64,000 bases of DNA from Panicum virgatum (lineage: Eukaryota > Streptophyta > Magnoliopsida > Poales > Poaceae): NCBI RefSeq assembly GCF_016808335.1, contig NC_053150.1:41815607-41879606 (forward strand), read 5' to 3'. The notes below the pieces were generated by a model. The model ran no database searches. It worked only from the letters and a program-made list of their open reading frames with translations, and was not told where the DNA came from. Shown piece by piece: positions 1 to 9,694 of this stretch; the first letter of the stretch is position 1, and the number at the start of each line of letters is the position of its first letter. The translations under genes were made by a program, and so were the position numbers.

Positions 1-1
1 T

Positions 2-391
2 CTATCTGGAGGAGGGGTAACAAAAGATGAGTATGGGATGACAATAGTTGATCTCAACAATCTTGGGTATAAAGACGAGCCATTTGTCCTTGTCCAGGAT
101 GTCGCTCAGGTTTTCTACATTAAAGACATGTCCAGCAAGCCAAAGAAGGGAATAAACAAGCAAAAAGATGAACCTAAGCGACACATAGTTCTATCAGGGA
201 AGAGAAACATCATTGGAGTGACAGACTTGTCAGAAGAATATAATAACTTTGTTGTCATTCCACCTTTCGAAGTAAATGCTGATCCATGCATCCTGCTAGC
301 CAATGATGATGCTCCATACTTGTGCCATGATCATAATCAAGGGATATTTGTCAAGAGAAAGCCTGTTACCGCTAATCTTTCATGTACTTGA
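2..391 (+). CDS. TNP2-type CACTA transposase, C-terminal end (partial)
   Basis: This frame is open from the window edge to a TGA at 389-391, so only about 129 C-terminal residues are visible. The motif YKDEPFVLVQDVAQVFYIKD near residues 24-43, followed by a PKRHIVLSGKR block and an IPPF segment, is characteristic of the DUF4216 region at the C-terminus of grass CACTA TNP2-like transposases. The catalytic part would lie upstream, outside the window. An internal ATG at 38 is not the real start because the frame is open upstream of it. The visible part has no frameshift or stop. The assignment to the CACTA element that ends at 12,280 is by position and orientation. Confidence 0.8.
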   Translation, partial: LSGGGVTKDEYGMTIVDLNNLGYKDEPFVLVQDVAQVFYIKDMSSKPKKGINKQKDEPKRHIVLSGKRNIIGVTDLSEEYNNFVVIPPFEVNADPCILLANDDAPYLCHDHNQGIFVKRKPVTANLSCT

Positions 392-1029
392 ATCATTACC
401 TATTATTGTATACAAAAGTAATGACAATTCGAATACTTTTATTATATATGTACTGTAGCATTATCCTTTATGTGTTATATATATATATATTATTTTATAT
501 AGTTTTCACTTAAGTATCAGACTCAAGTAAAATTTTCATACAATAATATGGATTACTCAACTAATTTTATTTATTTTATGAAATTAAATTCACATTAACA
601 CACTATACTCTCTCACTATCACACACAATCTCACTAACGCACACACTATCTCACAAACTCACACACTACACATTAATGTCACGAAATTGCTTAGTTTTAT
701 GTTAAACTCACTTTTTAAATGTTAATATCGTGATAGAACCCACTTTCTGTTAAAAAGCAAAAGTTTGAAAAAAATTATTCACCTAATATATTTTTGCATG
801 GTGAAAATAAAAAAATATGATTTCAAAACAGTTAGATATTTCGTTGACCCAATCACTTGAATGAAAATTAAATATTTTTGTTGCGGGTATCAAGTCTATA
901 TAGAGATAAGAAATTTTGTTCTATAATTTTTGGAACCATAATTTTTTTTCCCTGGTATTAACAAATGAAAGCATATTTTAAAAGAGAAGTAAAAAGAATC
1001 AAAAATAAACAAAAGATTAGGTATGAACA
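392..1029. other. AT-rich spacer inside the CACTA element, no gene
   Basis: This stretch is AT-rich, with a short TA microsatellite near 478-490 and an ACAC/CTCA-rich tract near 600-675. No coding signal was seen on either strand. It separates the transposase end from the hairpin block that precedes the second CACTA gene. Confidence 0.6.
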
Positions 1030-1109
1030 GAGAAAATGGACCCCTTCCACCCGGGACTAAAGTTGGGCCGCGGGTTGGGAATTTTGGGAATTTTCCTGCC
1101 TAAAACCCC

Positions 1110-1188
1110 CTTTTTGTCCCGAGTGAAACCACCACCCGGGACAAAAGGCTCTTTTGTTCCGGGTGGTGGCTTCACCTAGGACAAAAAG
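1110..1188. repeat. 38-nt-arm hairpin of CACTA subterminal motif
   Basis: Arms at 1,110-1,147 and 1,151-1,188 are inverted copies with a few mismatches and a three-base loop, built on the CCGGGACAAAAG motif. Another copy of the motif lies just upstream (1,050-1,061). The same motif recurs in the terminal region at 12,125-12,260. In CACTA elements such repeats are normally subterminal and bind the accessory protein. Here they sit in the interior, just ahead of a GC-rich segment, which could mean an internal promoter or an old nested terminus. Confidence 0.7.
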
Positions 1189-2128
1189 CCCCGCCCCCCA
1201 TATCTCCTTCCACCTCCGCCCTTCCCCCAACACTTGGTCATTTCTTGATCTGCGCCTCATGCCGCCGCCGTCTCCTGCTCGCTGCCGTCGTTGTCCCTGA
1301 GCGCCGCCGTCCCCCGCCACCAGAGGACGCGCCGACCGAGCTCCACCACCAGAAGACGCGCCGACCGAGCTCCGTCGCCCCACTGCGCCGTCAGTCCCGA
1401 GCTCCGCCCCGAGCTCCACCGTCCCCGAGCTCCGCCGTCCCACCGACCCGTTGGTCCCGAGGTCAGCCGTCCCCGAGCGCTGCCGCACCGCGCCATCATC
1501 CCCGATCTCCGCCGTCCCCGAGCCCCCACCCCGAGCGCCGTCGACATCGTCCTCCTCCCTGCTCGCGCGCCGTCGTCCACCGCCGCGCCACTTGCGCCGT
1601 CGTGGTCCTCGATCTCCGCCTCGCCCGTGCGCCACCCGGAGCTCCACCGCCACGACCTCGCTGCCGTACGTGAGCACGCCGACCGTGGTCCGCCGCCGCC
1701 CTGGCCCCCAAACCCTAAAATTTTTGTGAATTTATGCTCAAATCTTAGTGATTTATGATCAAATTTTAGTGAATTTTGTGCAAATTAAAACCATAGTTTG
1801 ATGTAAATTAGGTGTTAATTTTTTTAATGTGTTAATTTACTAATTTGAGTATATTTAATTTGTTTAATGTGTTAATTTGTAAATGGTAAATTAGGGTATT
1901 TATTTTGATGTAGTATGAAATTAGTTGAAAATGAATTTTAGTAAATTTAATTTGTTTAATGTGTTAATTTTTGTGTGTGAATTTTATAAATTGTAAATTA
2001 TGGTATTTAATTTGATGTAAATTATGTCTTAATTTTTTTTAATGTGTTAACTTATAGTGAAATTATATTTAATTTCTAAATATATTAATGTGTATGTATA
2101 TGTGTGTATGTATATGAGTATGTCTGTA
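1189..2128 (+). other. GC-rich then AT-rich leader of the second CACTA gene
   Basis: 1,200-1,715 is strongly GC-rich and C-rich on the plus strand, with overlapping low-complexity proline/arginine frames. 1,716-2,128 is AT-rich with repeated TTTAATGTGTTAATTT-like phrases. This GC-then-AT arrangement ahead of the coding part at 2,772 resembles an untranslated first exon and a 5' intron, but no start or splice site is decisive. The long frames here are treated as composition artefacts. Confidence 0.4.
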
Positions 2129-2410
2129 CGTACGCCGATCCAATCCTCGTCCAGCTAAACGTACGCCGATTCGATCCTATTCCATGTAAACGTAGTCGTC
2201 CGATCCTCGTCCATCTACTCGTACGCCGATACTCGTCCATCTACTTGTACGCCGATCCAATCCTCTTCCATGTAAACATAGTCGTCCGATCCAATCCTCG
2301 TCCATGTAAACGTTGTCGTCCGATCCAATCCTCGTCCATCTAATCGTACGACGATCCAAAGAAACGTCCAGCTAAACGAAGTCCGATCCAAACGTAGTCT
2401 TCTACTCGAC
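2129..2410 (+). repeat. ~30-bp tandem repeat, about nine units
   Basis: About nine degenerate units of 27-34 bp share the core CGATCCAATCCTCGTCCA followed by tGTAAA or tCTAAT. They alternate between CGTACGCCG and CGTAGTCGTC junctions. The array lies about 360 bp ahead of the first coding exon of the second CACTA gene. It could be a 5' minisatellite or binding-site array; the sequence alone does not decide. Confidence 0.75.
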
Positions 2411-4338
2411 CAGGGCAAATAAGGACTTTTTGGAATCCTTGTGACTATATCTATTCTGTAAAGTAGAATTGATTTATATCTATTCTGTGACTATATCTAT
2501 TCTGTGACTATAGATTAAGTAGAATTGATTTATAGATATATTATTAGAATTCAATTATGGATATTGTGTTTTCTTTAATTATAGAGATATAGTGAGAATT
2601 AGAGAGAATTTAGAGAGAAATAGAGAAGGAAATAGAGAATTAGAGAGAATTTCTATTATGATGTATTCAAAGACTTTAATTTATCATGTATTTATTATTT
2701 AATTATGTCATTCAAAGACTTTAATTAAATGTATTCTTCATTCTTAATTCTTAATACAGTTTTTAGTTACGATGGACCCGCGACAACAAACAGACGCGGA
2801 AGGCGAACAGTTCCTGTTGAATATGATTGCCGAAGGTGGTGGTGCACAAGGAGATGTCCCCGAACAAGCTGATGATGGCAGCAATACCGACATATATTTG
2901 AATATGTCTGGTGATGGAATTGAGGCACCATCCATTCAGAATGACGCTGCTGCAAAACAAAGTGCTAATGTACATATCACAACTATATTTACTTGTATTG
3001 AACATCATATTTTCATCTGAATCTATATGAATACTATATAAGTATATGAATGTTTTTGTATAGCCGTCTGGATCATCGTCGTAGCAGAAAAAGACGAAGC
3101 GAGGCCCGACAAAGAAACTGGAAGGGCGGTACATAATAACAGAAGTTGGTCCAGATGGTGAACCGATCGCTCCAGAAGCTGCCGCCAAAAAATTCGTAAG
3201 ACAATCCGGATGTATTGTCAGGGACCACATCCCGATCAGCTTCAGGCTATGGAAAGCTTCCAATCCAAGCGAGGAACGGGATGCGGTACCCGAGAGAGAA
3301 AAAGAATGGTGCTGGCGGGAGCTTAAGAAGAACTTCACGGTTCCAGCTAAATCAGAAAAGATATGCAAGCACTGGACCCTGAGAAAGATGACCGAATAGC
3401 TGCAATCATTAAAGAAAATTTTGACAAAGAAATATATCAAGACCGGGACCACGCCCGTGTTTACCGGCGAGCTCGAAAAGCTCAGGGGTCACTGGGATGT
3501 ATTTGTGCAATACAAGTCTTCAGAGCTTGGGCTTCAGAAGGTGCAGAAGGCCAAAGATAATGCCTCGAAAAAAGTGTACCATCACACTCTAGGGCATGGA
3601 GGCTACAAGCTTGCAATACCCAAATGGAAGAAGATAGAGCAGGATCTGCTTGATAGAGGCATCCAACCTGCTACCATGAACTGGCCTGAAAGGTCAAGGA
3701 CCTGGTTTCATGGTCACGAGGGAAGCTTGGACCCATTGACTGGGGCCTGCATCTATGGGCCAAAAATCCAGCTAGCAGCCCAGAGACTACAGGAGGCCAT
3801 ACAAGCAGCGGCCGAGGGAACATTTCAGCCGGATAGAGAGAGGGACGAGTTGACTTACGCCCTTGGGAATCCAGAACATCCGGGCCGCATAAGAGGCAAA
3901 GGCGTGATTCCGTGGAAATATGGGTTCAGGGATTACACTGAATCATATAGAAGCCGGCAAAGAAGAAAGAATGATGAGCGGAAGCACTTGCGAAGGCTAG
4001 AGGAACGGCTCATGTCACACGATCAAAGACTGGAGGAAGAGGTTCAACGCCAAGTGGCCATAGCAATGAGCCAGCAACAGCAAGCGCAACCGGCGCCTCC
4101 AGAGCCTAATGTCGCAGCCGATCATCTATCTCAGCGGAAAAGCAGCTGCGCTTCCACAGACGTCGCCATCGAGACAATGGGGATCCAGGCCACAGTTGAA
4201 GCGACGGCCCCACAGCGATTTCCAGTGGATGAGATCACCCAGCGGACACCTTGTGACCTGCAGACTGCCATTAAGAACTTAATGTTCACTGTTGCGTACG
4301 GTACCGCCATGCGAACCCGACCAGTCGACGTGTACCAC

Positions 4339-4452
4339 TGTGGCAGCCCAGGTATTTAATTAGCTAATCTAAGGTTGTTAGCACCAAATCATGCATTATT
4401 AATCAGAAAACTTTGAAACAAATACTTGAATGTCAGTGTGTCCAGGTGTATA
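4339..4452 (+). repeat. 5' LTR fragment of the gypsy element
   Basis: About 114 bp match the start of the 3' LTR at 5,226-5,339 with only a few substitutions, then the similarity ends. The adjacent ACCAC target duplication shows that this is the authentic outer end of the 5' LTR and that the deletion lies inside the element. Confidence 0.85.
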
Positions 4453-5205
4453 CGTGCTATATTTTCATCTTGTCGTGGTGTTTGTCACTGACATATGGTG
4501 CCGCGACGGAACCTAAGGCCTCGTATACGCTACAGCCATATGCTTGTGTCACTAGGTGCACGGTATCATAGTCTGCGATAGCAACTCCGCGACATACTAT
4601 TTTCTGCAACCTGCATAATGTGATGACTGGGGTTCTAATTCGGGTCAAAATAAAAATAATAAGGGGTACCTGCATGACTCCCATGGTTGCTAACATGCAT
4701 TCCAACACGTGCACCATCAGTCATGCATCATGACCGGCACATCATAACCAATGCAACACGCCATGTGCATAATTTCATAAATGCATCGGTCATCGCATCC
4801 ATGCATTGTATCATCGATCTCCTGGCATGTTGGCATTTCGATAATACATCATGGCATTGAATAAGTGTGTATCTTTCTCAAACAAACATCAACTCCATTA
4901 AAATAAAAGCAACTTTGAGCAAGAATGTCTTGAGAAAACCTTGCTTATGCCACATAATAAGATCTCGGGTTAAAAATGCCTCAAGTAGTAGTAGAGTTGA
5001 TCCTGTTGTTTTCCATGCTATGCATGTGCCAGTGCAACTATTCAATTATGTACATATAAGATCCTCAGGAGTCACCATACCGAGGATGAAGACACGTGGG
5101 ACACTGAAAGTATCTAAACCAAAAATTTCGTATTTTCCTAATCTCATTCCAAGGTACATGCACGTTCCTCTCTAACTTTACTCACCTGAATCTCGAGACG
5201 AGATT
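4453..5205 (+). other. Residual internal region of the gypsy element
   Basis: No intact gene is present. The stretch 4,700-4,860 is rich in GCAT and ATGCAT words. The last 150 bp resemble the 3' end of gypsy pol followed by the usual untranslated leader to the polypurine tract, with a TCTCGAGACGAGATT phrase at 5,191-5,205. Small frames here look accidental. Confidence 0.5.
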
Positions 5206-5220
5206 GTTTTTAAGGGGGGG
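5206..5220 (+). promoter_or_regulatory. Polypurine tract of the gypsy element
   Basis: TTTTTAAGGGGGGG lies five bases upstream of the 3' LTR start at 5,226. It is the priming site for plus-strand DNA synthesis in reverse transcription. Its position fixes the LTR boundary and the plus orientation of the element. Confidence 0.8.
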
Positions 5221-5225
5221 TAGGC

Positions 5226-8200
5226 TGTGACAGCCCAGGTATTTAATTAGCTAATCTAAGGTTGTTAGCACCAAATCATGCATTATTAATCAGAAAACTT
5301 TGAAACAAATGCCTAAATGTCGGTGTGTACAGGTGTATATGTGCATAAGTCGAAAACTTTAAATAGTTTTTAAACTGATGCAAGTTTGCTTATGAAAATT
5401 CATAGGCACCTCTCTAAAATCATAATAAACCAAAGTCTAGTTGAAGCCATGGGAGGAAAGTGAGTTTTTGCACATGAAATGATAAGTCGATCCACATTAC
5501 ATTTTTCTCCCATAATTAATTTTAGAAAATGCTAAAAAGATCCGAAAATACAGAGTGCAAACCATAGCTTAAATTAATTTTTGCCCAAAACAAAAGTTAT
5601 GGAGTTCCATATAACAAACAACTTTCATGTTCAAAGTTTTTCAAGTTAGCACACAAAATTTGGAGAAAAATTCGAAAAACAATGTGTATAGGGTAATTTC
5701 TTTTGCATTTAAATTAGAATTTGTTACTTTCAAACGAAACCTCAAATGAGAAAATGCCTGAAACGAAAGTTGTAGATTTCGACTTTTTAAACAACTTTCG
5801 AATTCAAACTTTTTCGAGTTTCAAATGAAAATTTTAAATTTAAATCGAGTCAAACAGTTGACCTTTCAACCCTTACTCTCTCTCCCCCTTTCCTCCTCCC
5901 TGCGCGTGCGGCAGAGCACTCGAGCGCCGCGCTCGCTGCGCCGCTGCACCGCCCGCGCTCGCTGCCCGGCTGCCGCCCAGCTGAGTTCCATCACCACCCC
6001 ACTCGAGCGCGCACGCCCCCGGACCCTGCTCGCTGCGCCGCCCGCCCGCACGGCACACTGCCATCAATGACCTCGCTGCGCCCTCGCCGCCCGGCCACGG
6101 CACCGCGTGCTGCTGCCTCGCTGCGCCGCGCTCGCCCTTACCGTGTGCCTCACCCCTGCAGTGCCCCGGCCCTTCCCAACCCTCCCTCCCCTCTCCCTGG
6201 CCGCTTTAAAGGCCAAGACGAGCCTCACACGCGTGCCCAGAGCTACCCACCTCGCCGGCGCCCACCATGGCCACCGCCAGCCAAGGCTCGCCATGGAGCC
6301 CTCCCTTTCTCCCCTTCACGACCCCGAATGACCCCTCCACTAGCGTCGCCTCAGCCTGGTGAAGCTTCCCAACCACCCTGCGCTCTCTCCCCTCGCCGGA
6401 ACGCGAGCCACAGCCGCCCGCCATGGCCGCCGCCCAAGCTCCACCGCCGAGCTCCCTTCTCCAGCCCTCCTCAGTCCAAGCCAACCCCCGAAACGGCATC
6501 CTCACCTCCCCCTGAAGTTCCACGGCGAGGTCCCAGCCACCCATACCTGCCGGAACGCCGCCGCCATCGCCATTCGCCGCCGCCGGAGCCGCTGCTCCGT
6601 GGAGCCGCCTCTCCGGCCCTCTCCCTTCCAAATAGAGCACCCCAGCACGACCCCCACCACCTACCGAAGCCGCCACACCCGGCCGCCCCTGCCAAACCCC
6701 ACCGGTGAGCCGCCGCCAGCGACACAGAGCCACCACCGCTGCCCCTTTCCATGGCGCCGCCGCCACAAGCCGCCCCGGACCCAATCCGAGGCACCAACAG
6801 GTAGCACTCGGTCCGCTCTCCCTTTTCCCCCACATCTTCCTCGCCGCCGGCGAGCAAGCACGCCGGAAATCCGGCCGCCGCCCCTCCTCTGCTCTACAAG
6901 TCCGACCAGGGACCTATTTGCAAGTCCCCAAAACTTTCCAGGGGTATATATGTGAGAGTCAGTTTTGTTTTTCTTTATGTTTCCAAAAACAGCAAACTTG
7001 TAAAATCGATATAAATTCGTAGAAAAATTGGAAAAATTCAAACTCAACTATTTTGGAATCCTTATTACAATATCTACAAGTTTTGTTACATGCACATCTT
7101 CAGAATCTGTCTATATTTTAATGTAGGAAAAAGATTAGATTAAATGGGCTATGTTTGTTCTAGGAGTTATACTCAGTATCTATAGCTGATTTTTGGCTAG
7201 ATGTTACTTCCTGCAATGTGTATACCTGTGTAAAAATCTGAGCACCAATGGACACCCCTAACTAGATGAAATCCTAGTCTTTGCTAGATCTAGCATAACA
7301 CCTTGCTATTTATTTTTGGATATTATACTATAGTTATGTGCATGAAACTTTTTCCATGTTTTTGTAATGCTAGGTAAACACCACTGTCCAAGTTTGGTTA
7401 ATTTTTTATCGGTCTAGCTATATATGTGATTTAATCCATGTTTAATAATGCTATTTCATGATAAATAGTTCTGGTAACTCAAATAATATGAAAAATTCAA
7501 AGCATATTTACACCATATTAGAAATATTCAGAAAAAGTTTTAACACCAGAACTTGTATACCTTGTTATGTATAAATAGGTTTTATTTCTAGCAGTGTCTA
7601 TTTGTTTTATTTTTTTCATGATTAATTTGCTAACTAAAATTTCTTGAAACTTTTACCGTAGGATTCTTAGTATATCTGGAATACTCTGTAAAATCATGAG
7701 CACCATTACTATCATATTCCGTCTTGTAGAAATGAATCTTGTTTCTAGAAGAATCTGTGTATTTTAGTTTTCATGTTAGATATGATTAATGAAATGGGCT
7801 GAAACTTTTACAGTAAGCTTTTTGTTTAGTTTTGTTCTCTGCATAAAAATTTCAACACCATAAACTCTTCCTAGTAATGATAGTAAATAAACTAAGTTTC
7901 TATGTGAAAAATGACAAAAGACAAAAATAAGAAATCCAACTTGCTCTGTAAGTTTAAGCCAAGTTAATTACTACTCTATAAACGATTGCCCAAGTAGGTG
8001 TAACTGAAATATTTTACAATTTTATAGTGAAGTAAATAAAATTTGTTACGGTCACACAACTCATGCATGCGCATTTCATATAGATACGCCTACTCTCGCC
8101 GACGGTACGTACGAGCTAGTGCCGGAGTCCGAGAGTGAGCAGCGTGAAGCCCAAGCTAATCTAACTGAAGCCGCCGAAGACCCGAACCAAAGTTCGGAAG

Positions 8201-9694
8201 AGCCCAAGGCTAACTTTGCTTAGCAAGGCAAGCCCCGGAGCATGTCCTATATATTTTAAATTTATGCAACTTATTATTATTCCTATCTACTTGTGCATTT
8301 AAGTTTACAGGAGTTGCTTGGAACCTTAGCTGCATGATCCTAGGTACCTATGCTTGAACACTAGTATGTGTAGGTCGCTAGTTGGCTAGGCTAATGGTTC
8401 GGTAGAAGTCGAGTGATTTCCTGTCACTCGCGAGAATTATAGGAGTTGAATGTTTACTACATACTGCAACTATAAGGTTCACAGGCGGGGTTGTAGTACT
8501 TGTGATACCCCGTCTGTTTAGTGAAAGATGATAAGGCCGCAGTGTGTGGTAGTGGTGGTTAAGCTTTTGAACGTACTAACCACATGCCGAGAAATATGGT
8601 AATCGGTAAGCTTAAGTACTGGATTGCACCGAGGCCGGAACATACTCCCCACCGTCTTTGAACGTTGTTCTCATGCGGCCACATGCGGGTGCAAGAAGGC
8701 TCATGACCCGGCGTCGTACCGTGGCGGGGATTCTTGTAGTCGAGGGCGGTGGGCCTGTTCCGTGCAGCGGGAATTGAAGGGAAAAGTCGCGTGGGCGAAG
8801 CGAGACGTCGATCCCCATGCGTGTGTGTTAGGTCTGCCTAGCCAGGTTAACAAATTCAATTCGAATCGTCCGCTTCTCACGGTTTGGGACTGTTTAACCC
8901 TTTTGCCACATAGAGTAAGAAGTGAAAGATGATGATGATGATGATGAATATGGTTGGTTGGATGATGAAAGATAATTGTTTCCCACCATGTATGCTATTG
9001 GATAGATGCTCACCTAGAATTGTTAATTGAACTAGAATTTGGAAGCTAAAAACCTGAAATTAAGGATCTACTCTTTACTGCTTTTCGGCAAAACAAACCC
9101 CTCAAGCCAAAAGCCTTGCATGTCTAGATTAAGGGCTAAGTATACCCTTAGTCGGGTAAGCCTTACTGAGTATTAGTATACTCAGCCTTGCTTGTGGCTC
9201 AACTTTGTTTTCAGGTGATACATTTGAAGATTAGATAGCTAGCTTGACTTGGCCGTGTACTTTACCTCCTGGTTGGTCGGTGGAGTGGGATACGACTATG
9301 GCCAACGATGACAATGCCGAGTGATGTCATGTATGGGCTTCATCATGACATCTTGTATCGTCGTTTAGAACTCGCTTTATTTCCGCTGCAGTTAAACTCT
9401 GAACTACTTTCAATTTGAACTTCAAGTATCTTTCTGAGAGTTCGAACATGGTTTGTAATAATTAAGTTAAGACTCTGTAATGTAATGTATTTATGAAATG
9501 TTGTACTCTCTGGACTCACCTTCGTGTGAGTTGCATGTAAGCTTTGGGTTTTGAATGCAGCTCAGGTGGTTTTATCGGGACTTTACCCGACTGGGCTGTC
9601 GGATTACTCCGTTTGAAGTGCGTGTTAGCTGGGATTACCTTTATGGTGATGGTTAGCGCACTTGAGCCGGATTAATTCGGGCGGTTCTGCCACA
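5226..9694 (+). repeat. 3' LTR, 4.47 kb, of the gypsy element
   Basis: It begins TGTGACAG and ends CTGCCACA. Internal order: AT-rich start, a pyrimidine tract (5,868-5,905), a GC-rich block (5,905-6,900), an AT-rich intron-like stretch (6,940-8,083), a 140-nt acidic reading frame (8,084-8,223), and a 3' part containing the CTCAGCCTTGCTTGTGGC phrase at 9,182-9,199. The GC-rich block contains long overlapping Pro/Arg/Ser frames that are probably mostly compositional. A strong splice donor (CCG/GTGAGC) lies at 6,704/6,705. Confidence 0.82.
8084..8223 (+). other. Exon-like 140-nt acidic reading frame inside the 3' LTR
   Basis: An acceptor-like CATATAG ends at 8,083. The following 140 nt read as two leading bases and 45 codons, then TAG at 8,221-8,223. 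The peptide is acidic and Glu/Gln-rich, with ADGTYELVPESESEQ near its start and EDPNQSSEEP near its end. The donor at 6,704 leaves one base in the frame opened by ATG 6,359, so joining would keep the frame. An exon of identical length and phase occurs in the other gypsy LTR (35,023-35,162, minus strand). Function unknown; a spliced LTR-encoded peptide is an inference. Confidence 0.45.

Larger units (their letters stand above)
4339..9694 (+). mobile_element. Ty3/gypsy retrotransposon remnant inserted in the CACTA gene
   Basis: The element is bounded by TGTGGCAG at 4,339 and CTGCCACA ending at 9,694. It is flanked by a perfect 5-bp duplication, ACCAC at 4,334-4,338 and 9,695-9,699. A short 5' LTR fragment, about 770 bp of internal DNA, a polypurine tract and a complete 4.47-kb 3' LTR remain. 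Gag and pol are missing; a short phrase near 5,088-5,115 (DEDTWDTES) may be the last trace of pol. Most of the 5' LTR and nearly the whole internal region were therefore deleted after insertion. Confidence 0.85.

Noticed and set aside
1030..1200. A second CACTA terminus
   Set aside because: The subterminal motif is present but no CACTA or TAGTG terminus or target duplication was found.
2104..2418. Short frames across the ~30-bp tandem repeat
   Set aside because: They arise from the repeat period and encode only repeated low-complexity peptides on both strands.
5825..7047. Several 100-210 codon frames in the first gypsy LTR
   Set aside because: Overlapping Pro/Arg/Ala/Ser frames on both strands of a GC-rich block. 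Only the frame from 6,359 is kept as a possible first exon of the LTR mini-gene, and only as inference.
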